From Hyphomicrobium sp. (GTDB lineage Bacteria > Pseudomonadota > Alphaproteobacteria > Rhizobiales > Hyphomicrobiaceae): 64,000 nucleotides of DNA. Positions 58,358 to 64,000 of this stretch are shown piece after piece; position 1 is the stretch's first letter, and each line of letters starts with the position of its first letter. The stretch spans positions 1 through 64,000 of the forward strand of contig PERT01000005.1 in NCBI GenBank assembly GCA_002928955.1, read 5' to 3'. Below the pieces are notes generated by a model. That model saw only the letters and a list, made by a program, of their open reading frames with translations. It ran no database searches and had not been told where the DNA came from. A program made the position numbers and the translations under genes.

Positions 58358-59080
58358 TCAGTTCTTCGCGCCGGGCTCAGGCCGTCTCAGCCACAGAGCT
58401 TTGGGTCCGAGGGTTTCGACGTATCCAGCGTGAGCGGCCTCGTCGTCGGCTGTCAGACGAGGTGGTAGCGGCTTCAGCCGCTCAGCAGCCGATCCTCCCG
58501 CACCCAATCCCTGCACTCGGGCGGCCCGGCCGGCACTGCCGTCCTTGACCAACGACAGCTTGGTTTGGCGCTCGCCGAGCAGCTCGATGTAAACGATGGC
58601 AAGCAGCTCGCTATCGACAAGCGCCCCGTGCTTCACGCGTTTGGTATTGTCGATACCGTAGCGCTTGCACAACGCATCCAGGGTGTTTGGGCCGGCGGGG
58701 TGCTTTCGGCGCGCGAGTTGTAATGTGTCGACCACGCGGTTCATCGCGATCTGGCCGAGCGATAGTCGCTCTAGCTCGGCGTTGAGAAATCCGACGTCGA
58801 AAGAAGCGTTGTGAATGACCAGTATGTCGCCGCCTATGAAATCGAGGAAGTCCTTCGCCACCGCCGCGAACAGCGGCTTGTCGCGCAGGAACTCCGTCGA
58901 TATTCCATGCACCGCCTGTGCCTCGGGGGGCACGACACGCTCGGGGTTGATGAAGCGGTGGAATTCCCGGCCCGTGGGGATGCGATCGTGAAGCTCTATA
59001 CAGCCGATCTCGATCAGCCGGTCGCCGCGCTTGGGATCGAGGCCGGTCGTCTCCGTGTCGAGAACGAGTTCGCGCAGCAT
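58358..59080 (-). CDS. dnaQ: DNA polymerase III epsilon subunit
   Basis: A 240-residue 3'-5' proofreading exonuclease of the replicative polymerase. Exo I is LDTETTGLDPKRG (Asp-Glu), Exo II is HNASFDVGFLNAEL, and Exo III-epsilon is KHGALVDSELLA with the catalytic His and Asp. The C-terminal 55 residues bind the polymerase alpha subunit. It is convergent with secB and downstream of coaE; a composite repeat fills the coaE-dnaQ gap. Confidence 0.96.
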   Translation of the reverse strand: MLRELVLDTETTGLDPKRGDRLIEIGCIELHDRIPTGREFHRFINPERVVPPEAQAVHGISTEFLRDKPLFAAVAKDFLDFIGGDILVIHNASFDVGFLNAELERLSLGQIAMNRVVDTLQLARRKHPAGPNTLDALCKRYGIDNTKRVKHGALVDSELLAIVYIELLGERQTKLSLVKDGSAGRAARVQGLGAGGSAAERLKPLPPRLTADDEAAHAGYVETLGPKALWLRRPEPGAKN

Positions 59081-59125
59081 GGATCAAAATCCTCAGGTCT
59101 AAAGTTGTGGCTGCCGCCGACATTG

Positions 59126-59294
59126 CTCGTGTTCCGGCGCAGACATTTGATTTCCGTTGCAACGCGCTCCAGATCAAATGTCGGCGCCGTAAGGAACACG
59201 AGAAAACCTATAATTCTAGTGTAGCTTTTGCATCTGACGTTTGGTTTTGAGTCCAGCCCACAGTGGGGACCAAACGTCAGATGCGCTACACTAG
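59126..59294. repeat. Composite palindromic repeat, copy 6 (best-preserved, B then A)
   Basis: B unit: CTCGTGTTCC/GGAACACGAG outer arms (59126-59135, 59193-59202) and GACATTTGAT/ATCAAATGTC inner arms (59142-59151, 59173-59182). A unit: CTAGTGTAGC/GCTACACTAG (59216-59225, 59285-59294) and the perfect 16-bp GCATCTGACGTTTGGT/ACCAAACGTCAGATGC (59230-59245, 59269-59284), around a GAGTCCAGCCC loop. It lies between coaE and dnaQ and probably folds when transcribed. Confidence 0.88.
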
Positions 59295-59326
59295 GCCAGG
59301 ACATCGCCCGTCGGCGAGTGTAGGGC

Positions 59327-59941
59327 TCAGGCCCAGCACCGTTGATAGGCGGAACCTCGCCGGTTCGCCAACAATGCGACGATAGCATCGACTTGGCGGT
59401 CGGTTTCGGCGATCGATCCATTCGTATCCACAACGAAATCGGCACGCTGGCGCTTCTCGGCGTCCGGCATCTGATGCGACAGCAATTGATCAAGGCGCGC
59501 GGGCGTCATGCCAGGGCGGGCGAGAACGCGCTGCCGCTGCATGTCCGGCCGTGCGCTGACGACCAGCACAATATCCACGCACTGGTCGCCACCGGTCTCA
59601 AACAACAGTGGAATTTCAAGTACGACGATCTGGGAACCTCGCGCAAACTCCGCCGCGAGCAGCGCCGCTTCTGCCGCTCGCACCAACGGATGCACGATTT
59701 GCTCGAGCCTCTTGAAGCCGCTGGGATCAGCGGCGAGTGCCAGGGAAAGACGCGCCCGGTCCACCAAGCCATTCACCGTCACGCCGGGGAACGCCTGCTC
59801 GACCAGCGGAACAGCGGCGCCTCGATAAAGATCGTGCACGATGGCATCGGCATCGAGTACTGCGATCCCGAGCGCGCGGAACCTTTTGGCGGCCGTCGAT
59901 TTACCCATGCCGATCGAACCGGTGAGCCCGACGATCAGCAT
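59327..59941 (-). CDS. coaE: Dephospho-CoA kinase
   Basis: A 204-residue kinase for the last step of coenzyme A synthesis. The P-loop is MLIVGLTGSIGMGKSTAAKRF, LDADAIVHDLYR follows, and IVVLEIPLLFETG and VLARPGMTPARLDQLLSHQMPDAEKRQRADFVVDTNG are conserved CoaE blocks. The start codon abuts the aroE stop at 59941. It is part of maf-aroE-coaE-dnaQ. Confidence 0.96.
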   Translation of the reverse strand: MLIVGLTGSIGMGKSTAAKRFRALGIAVLDADAIVHDLYRGAAVPLVEQAFPGVTVNGLVDRARLSLALAADPSGFKRLEQIVHPLVRAAEAALLAAEFARGSQIVVLEIPLLFETGGDQCVDIVLVVSARPDMQRQRVLARPGMTPARLDQLLSHQMPDAEKRQRADFVVDTNGSIAETDRQVDAIVALLANRRGSAYQRCWA

Positions 59942-60774
59942 CAGTATCGACCCGAGATGTCGGCGACGATGACGGCCCGAAGCTCGTCAGTGACTTCGGG
60001 CCGGACCCCGAACCACTTTTCGAAACCAGGAACAGCCTGATGCAGCAACATGCCGAGCCCATCGACGGTCTTGAGACCATGTGCCCGGGCCTTGGCCAAG
60101 AAAGCCGTCTCGAGCGGCACATAGACAATATCGGACACGACGGTCCGGGCGTCAAATCCGGCGAAGTCGATTCCAAGCTCACCGACATTTCTCATGCCGA
60201 GGGTTGTCGTATTGACGATCACGCTCGATGCGCGCGAGCCCGCACTCCGCTCGTCCCACGATCGTGCGACAACCCGCGAGCCGAAGTGCGCGGCCAGACC
60301 TTCGCCTCGCTCAACCGACCGATTGAAAACCCGGACCTCGCCAACGCCGGCCTCCAGAAACCCATGAATAATGGCGCGGGCCGCGCCGCCAGCGCCCAAC
60401 AGCGTTACCGGGGCATCCCACTGGCGCCATTCGGGTGCTGAGCGTTCCAGATGGGTCATGAACCCATAGGCATCGGTGTTCGAGCAGTGAAGACGTCCGT
60501 TGTCGACCCAGACTGTATTGGCTGCCCCGATCGCCACAGCGGCGTTATCGCGTTCGGAGGCCACAGCAAATGCAGTCTCCTTGTGCGGCACGGTAACGTT
60601 GCAACCAACCAGGTCGCGAAGCGTAAGACTGCGCAGGAACTGCCCAGCATCGACCGGCCGCACCGCTTCCCTGGTATACGCGCCATCAATACCGTATCGC
60701 CTCAGCCAATAGCCATGAATCAACGGCGAACGCGACTGCTCGACAGGCCACCCGATGACACATGCCCGCTTCAT
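59941..60774 (-). CDS. aroE: Shikimate dehydrogenase
   Basis: A 277-residue NADP-dependent dehydrogenase reducing 3-dehydroshikimate in aromatic amino acid synthesis. Substrate motifs are SRSPLIHGYWLRRYG and CNVTVPHKE (catalytic Lys), and the dinucleotide loop is VTLLGAGGAARAIIHGF (about 123-139). LGMLLHQAVPGFEKWFG ends the family pattern. The start overlaps the maf stop by 4 bp. Confidence 0.96.
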   Translation of the reverse strand: MKRACVIGWPVEQSRSPLIHGYWLRRYGIDGAYTREAVRPVDAGQFLRSLTLRDLVGCNVTVPHKETAFAVASERDNAAVAIGAANTVWVDNGRLHCSNTDAYGFMTHLERSAPEWRQWDAPVTLLGAGGAARAIIHGFLEAGVGEVRVFNRSVERGEGLAAHFGSRVVARSWDERSAGSRASSVIVNTTTLGMRNVGELGIDFAGFDARTVVSDIVYVPLETAFLAKARAHGLKTVDGLGMLLHQAVPGFEKWFGVRPEVTDELRAVIVADISGRY

Positions 60775-61370
60775 GTTGCGATCACGCCCCGCGCGCGCAG
60801 CTCTCGCAACAGCGGCAAGAGCGGCATCCCCAGTATGGTGAAATAGTCGCCGTCGATGTTGTCGAACAACTGTGTACCGAGACCTTCGAGGTGGTAAGCA
60901 CCCACCGATCCAAAGATCCCTTCACCGGCCATGACCAGATAGTGCGTGAGAAAGTCGTCGGAGACATTCCGCATCGTGAGCCGTGCCTGATCCGCGTGAT
61001 GCCAAACTGTGCCGCCACCTTCGGCGAGCGCCACTGCCGAATGCAAGATGTGGGTCCGTCCCCGCAATCGCTCGATCGTCGCGCGTGCGCCCTCCAGATC
61101 ACCAGGCTTGTCGAGCCATTCGTCGCCAATCGCCAGCACCTGATCAGACCCGATCACAACGGAATCGCCATGCAACCGGCTGACGGTCTCAGCCTTGGCC
61201 GTGGCCAAATGGAGTGCGAGTCCGGCGGGTGAACATCCTCCAGGCCGCGCCTTGTACGTTGCGGTCAGCGACGTTTCATCGACACCGGACGGGACGACCG
61301 CGAACGGTATGCCAGCGGCCTTCAGCATGGCTCGGCGTCCCGCGCTCTGGGAGGCGAGGATCAGGCCCAT
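60771..61370 (-). CDS. Maf family nucleotide pyrophosphatase
   Basis: A 199-residue Maf protein hydrolysing modified or non-canonical nucleoside triphosphates. MGLILASQSAGRRAMLKAAG (the SxSxxR motif) opens it, and VIGSDQVLAIGDEWLDKP holds the acidic catalytic pair. SVGAYHLEGLG and TILGMPLLPLLREL complete it. The YhdE or YceF subtype cannot be set with confidence. It lies in ppsR-maf-aroE-coaE. Confidence 0.95.
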   Translation of the reverse strand: MGLILASQSAGRRAMLKAAGIPFAVVPSGVDETSLTATYKARPGGCSPAGLALHLATAKAETVSRLHGDSVVIGSDQVLAIGDEWLDKPGDLEGARATIERLRGRTHILHSAVALAEGGGTVWHHADQARLTMRNVSDDFLTHYLVMAGEGIFGSVGAYHLEGLGTQLFDNIDGDYFTILGMPLLPLLRELRARGVIAT

Positions 61371-61373
61371 TCG

Positions 61374-62231
61374 TCAACTCTCCGCGCCATCGCCATTATC
61401 GCGTACTCCGGCGTTGCGATCATTCAGCAATTTAACAATGGTCGCGGCCGACTCCTCGACTGATTTCCGCGTGACATCGATCAGTGGCCAGCCGTATTTC
61501 GCGCAGATCTTACGGCAGTAGGCGATCTCTGCCGAGATCAACTCGCGATCGACATAGGTGTCCAGGTCGCGATCCGACATCAGCATGGCGCGGTTGCGGC
61601 GCACTTCGGCGACCCGCTCGACGCTGGCCACCAGACAGACCACGAACGCCGTATGCGGCGAGGTGAGTGACTGCGGTAGCGGGATCATGGGAACAATCGG
61701 CAGGTTGGTGGTCTTGTAGCCCCGTTGCGCCAGGTAGATACTCGTCGGCGTCTTCGATGTGCGCGAAACGCCCAGAATGACGATGTCTGCCGCGTTGAGA
61801 TCCTGGGGCAGCTGGCCATCGTCGTGGGCGAGCGTGAAGTTGATCGCGTCGATGCGCTTGAAGTATTCAGCGTCGAGGACGTGCTGGCCGGCGACGGTCG
61901 GGGTCTGCGGCGCACCGAGGTAGCTTTCGAAGACCTGCATGATCGGCGACAGCACGGCGAGACACGGAACCTTCAGCTCGCGACAGCGCCGCTCGATCTC
62001 GGCGGCGAGTGCCACATTCACCACAGTGTAAAGCACGATGCCGGGCGCCTGTTCGATCTCCTGAAGCACGCGTTTGAGCTGACGCGGTGTTCGCACCAGC
62101 GGATGCATATGCTCGATGGGGCGAAACTGCGCATACTGGACCGCCGCAGCCTTAGCGATCGCGTTCAAAGTCTCGCCGGTCGAATCCGACACGAGGTGCA
62201 AGTGATAGTAGCTGGGAGGGGGTGTGGGCAT
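61374..62231 (-). CDS. ppsR: Pyruvate phosphate dikinase regulatory protein (DUF299)
   Basis: A 285-residue PSRP/DUF299 bifunctional ADP-dependent kinase and phosphorylase that controls phosphoenolpyruvate synthase or PPDK. YYHLHLVSDSTGETLNAIA at the N-terminus and the P-loop-like GVSRTSKTPTSIYLAQRGYK (about 154-173) are diagnostic. It is the DUF299 gene that flanks the origin in Caulobacter and Rickettsia. The ATG at 62229-62231 overlaps by one base a perfect DnaA box, so initiator binding could affect its expression. Confidence 0.95.
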   Translation of the reverse strand: MPTPPPSYYHLHLVSDSTGETLNAIAKAAAVQYAQFRPIEHMHPLVRTPRQLKRVLQEIEQAPGIVLYTVVNVALAAEIERRCRELKVPCLAVLSPIMQVFESYLGAPQTPTVAGQHVLDAEYFKRIDAINFTLAHDDGQLPQDLNAADIVILGVSRTSKTPTSIYLAQRGYKTTNLPIVPMIPLPQSLTSPHTAFVVCLVASVERVAEVRRNRAMLMSDRDLDTYVDRELISAEIAYCRKICAKYGWPLIDVTRKSVEESAATIVKLLNDRNAGVRDNGDGAES

Positions 62232-62239
62232 GTGGATAA
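62231..62239 (-). promoter_or_regulatory. Perfect DnaA box (TTATCCACA)
   Basis: TGTGGATAA on the plus strand is the exact complement of the consensus TTATCCACA. It is one base into the ppsR start codon and marks the left border of the proposed origin. Confidence 0.85.
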
Positions 62240-62644
62240 GAGCCTAGGTTATCCCATTTCATACAGCAGCTGATGCAACTCTGACAGGGAGATCCCCGAC
62301 CCTGTACGTTTGTCCACCGAGATACCCACATTCGCGCCGAAACGACCCGAATTTTTGACTTGTCGCTGTTCTGTGGATTGACGAAGCTCGGCTACCTTAT
62401 CCTAAGGCCGTCCACAACATCAGCTTCCGAGTTGTTGGCACATGCTGCGACTTAAATCGTTGACGACCAAGCCGGAGTTCGCCTCTAGTGGCTGCGCTCG
62501 GGCAGCAAAACTAGATATGGTCTCGCGAAGACCTCTGCCTGACAAATTGGGGGACAAGCTGCGGTTGCAGGATATCCTCGAAATCCACGCCCCTAAGAGT
62601 CAATAATAATATCCTTCAAGACTCTCTGATTTGGAAAGAGGTTC
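62232..62644. other. Probable chromosomal replication origin (oriC)
   Basis: This is the 413-bp gap between ppsR (DUF299) and hemE, the location of oriC in Caulobacter crescentus and Rickettsia. Besides the perfect DnaA box, weaker 7-of-9 matches occur at 62322-62330 (ATACCCACA), 62372-62380 (TGTGGATTG) and 62397-62405 (TTATCCTAA). 6-of-9 matches occur at 62249 and 62408. An AT-rich stretch (CAATAATAATAT, 62601-62612) near hemE could be the unwinding element. No coding frame is supported. Orthology of position is established knowledge; activity is inference. Confidence 0.75.
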
Positions 62645-63712
62645 ATGCCTTCCTCGACGAACACCATGTCCATCAAGGCCACGAAACGCCGGTTTCTCGC
62701 ACCCTTCACCGGACAGTCGCTCAACCCGCCGCCGGTTTGGCTGATGCGGCAGGCCGGGCGCTATCTGCCAGAGTACCGCGCAACACGGTCGGAAGCTGGT
62801 GGGTTCCTCAAGCTCTGCTATACGCCGAGGCTCGCAACCGAAGTCACGCTCCAACCGATCCGACGGTATGGGTTCGACGCGGCGATCCTGTTCTCCGACA
62901 TTCTCGTGGTACCGGACGCGCTCGGTCAGACGCTAGGTTTTTACGAGGGCGAGGGTCCGAAGTTGGACCCCATCAGACATGTTGCGGAGCTTGCCCGACT
63001 CAGCCCAGAAGGCACCGGTGAGAAGTTCGGCAAAGTCTTCGAGACGGTGGCGCGGCTCAGACAGGATCTTCCGGACGAGACTGCACTCATAGGATTTTGC
63101 GGGGCGCCGTGGACAGTGGCGACCTATATGGTCCAGGGTGAGGGCTCGTCCGATCAGGCCGAAGCGCGGCTGTGGGCTTACAGGGATCCCGAAGGATTCG
63201 GGACGTTGATCGACATCCTCGTCGAAACGTCGATCGAGTATCTCGATGGACAGGTGAAGGCAGGCGCCGATTGCCTTCAGATTTTTGACACTTGGGCCGG
63301 TAGTTTGCCCGATACGGAATTCGACAATTGGGTCGTTGAACCGACCAAGAGAATCGTCGAGGCACTCAAGGAAAAACATCCGGCCGTCCCGATCATAGGC
63401 TTTCCGAAAGGCGCCGGCGCATCGAGCCTCTGGTACGTGTCGGAAACCGGCGTCAACGGTATTGGATGCGACACGGCTATGCCGCCCTACATGATGGGTG
63501 AAGCCTTTGACGGTGAGAATGTCGTGGTACAGGGAAATCTCGATCCCCTGCTGTTGGTTACGGGCGGCCAGGCGATGGAAGATCGGGTAGCCCAAATCCT
63601 GGAACTCATGACGGGCAAGCCGTTTATTTTCAACCTCGGCCATGGCATCGTGCCCCAGACGCCGCCCGAGAACGTTGCCCGCCTCGTGGAACTCGTGAGA
63701 CAAGGGACGTGA
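62645..63712 (+). CDS. hemE: Uroporphyrinogen decarboxylase
   Basis: A 355-residue enzyme decarboxylating uroporphyrinogen III to coproporphyrinogen III in haem synthesis. PPVWLMRQAGRYLPEYR (about residues 30-46, with the catalytic Arg) and GFCGAPWTVATYMVQG are the two PROSITE-type signatures, and DNWVVEPTKRIV and NLGHGIVPQTPPENV are further conserved. GGAAAGAGG precedes the ATG at 62645; an ATG at 62666 is an alternative. It lies just right of oriC and is followed after 22 bp by hemJ. Confidence 0.97.
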   Translation: MPSSTNTMSIKATKRRFLAPFTGQSLNPPPVWLMRQAGRYLPEYRATRSEAGGFLKLCYTPRLATEVTLQPIRRYGFDAAILFSDILVVPDALGQTLGFYEGEGPKLDPIRHVAELARLSPEGTGEKFGKVFETVARLRQDLPDETALIGFCGAPWTVATYMVQGEGSSDQAEARLWAYRDPEGFGTLIDILVETSIEYLDGQVKAGADCLQIFDTWAGSLPDTEFDNWVVEPTKRIVEALKEKHPAVPIIGFPKGAGASSLWYVSETGVNGIGCDTAMPPYMMGEAFDGENVVVQGNLDPLLLVTGGQAMEDRVAQILELMTGKPFIFNLGHGIVPQTPPENVARLVELVRQGT

Positions 63713-63734
63713 CCAACCAAATGGCGTCCTACAA

Positions 63735-64000
63735 GTGACCAGCGCTGGCTCCGAAACGGCAGCCACCGCCGATGAGGGTGGCAAAGCCGGCAAGCGAGCG
63801 GGCATCGCGATCCTGGTGACGGTGGCGTCGGTGGTGGCCGCTGTGTTTCTGTTCGGCGCCGTTGCCTACCTATGGATCAAGGCTGTCCATGTGGTGGCCA
63901 TCATTTCGTGGATGGCCGGACTGCTCTATCTGCCGAGACTTTTCATCTATCACTGCGATGCGAAGGCGGGCACAGCACAATCCGAGACCTTCAAGGTGAT
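63735..64000 (+). CDS. hemJ: Protoporphyrinogen oxidase HemJ (partial)
   Basis: The first 88 codons of a HemJ-type membrane protein, which oxidises protoporphyrinogen IX to protoporphyrin IX. After a 24-residue variable N-terminus with a hydrophobic helix (AILVTVASVVAAVFLFGAVA), YLWIKAVHVVAIISWMAGLLYLPRLF is the strongly conserved first HemJ block with its essential His. The start is GTG at 63735-63737. A five-codon frame ATG-TGA at 63721-63738 overlaps it and might affect initiation. The gene leaves the right edge. It continues the haem pathway after hemE. Confidence 0.85.
   Translation, partial: MTSAGSETAATADEGGKAGKRAGIAILVTVASVVAAVFLFGAVAYLWIKAVHVVAIISWMAGLLYLPRLFIYHCDAKAGTAQSETFKV

Overview
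The window is high-GC bacterial chromosome with dense, short-spaced operons and no phage, transposase, CRISPR, rRNA or tRNA gene that I can see. Gene content and order point to an alphaproteobacterium of the order Hyphomicrobiales (Rhizobiales). The pointers are mdh-sucC, sdhCDAB, acnA divergent from ccmABCDG, DUF2794, DUF2865, IalB, Tim44-like/mltA/smr, and secB/dnaQ/coaE/aroE/maf/ppsR next to hemE. Mesaconyl-CoA hydratase with a partner CoA-ester lyase implies the ethylmalonyl-CoA pathway, as in Hyphomicrobium- and Methylobacterium-like organisms. The genus is inference.

Layout. 1-15 kb is central carbon metabolism on the minus strand: sucC (cut by the window edge), mdh, zapE, sdhB, two inserted genes, sdhA, sdhD, sdhC, an FAD oxidoreductase, a SodC-like protein and the mesaconyl-CoA hydratase/lyase pair. 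A GNAT gene and a 52-residue histone H1-like gene are on the plus strand. 15-21 kb (plus) holds a pyridoxal kinase, a DUF429 protein and a likely bicarbonate module (SulP transporter, NhaA, beta-carbonic anhydrase). 20.7-27 kb is the cytochrome c maturation operon divergent from acnA. 27-40 kb is mixed: DUF1223, a LysR regulator divergent from a Tat-exported MBL hydrolase operon, pyrE, a GT39 glycosyltransferase, a His-tailed thioredoxin, a HAD hydrolase, an M3 peptidase, DUF2794, and a repeat-rich gap with a possible small RNA. 40-54 kb has a BI-1 family protein, the ybbP/ybbA-tesA trio, thpR, two DUF2865 paralogues, a TRAP-TAXI importer, a quinone oxidoreductase, a TrmH-like methylase and IalB. 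54-64 kb is the conserved origin-proximal block.

Two things stand out. The 413-bp gap between ppsR (DUF299) and hemE is very probably the chromosomal replication origin, as in Caulobacter and Rickettsia. It has a perfect DnaA box touching the ppsR start codon and several weaker ones. Second, a family of composite palindromic repeats (cores CTAGTGTAGC, GCATCTGACGTTTGGT and GACATTTGATC) recurs at least six times. In three places it supplies the stop codon of the preceding gene. An unrelated GC-rich palindrome is inserted in frame in the glycosyltransferase. Other oddities are a SodC-like protein missing most metal ligands, two foreign-looking genes splitting sdhA from sdhB, and a thioredoxin with a 17-histidine tail.
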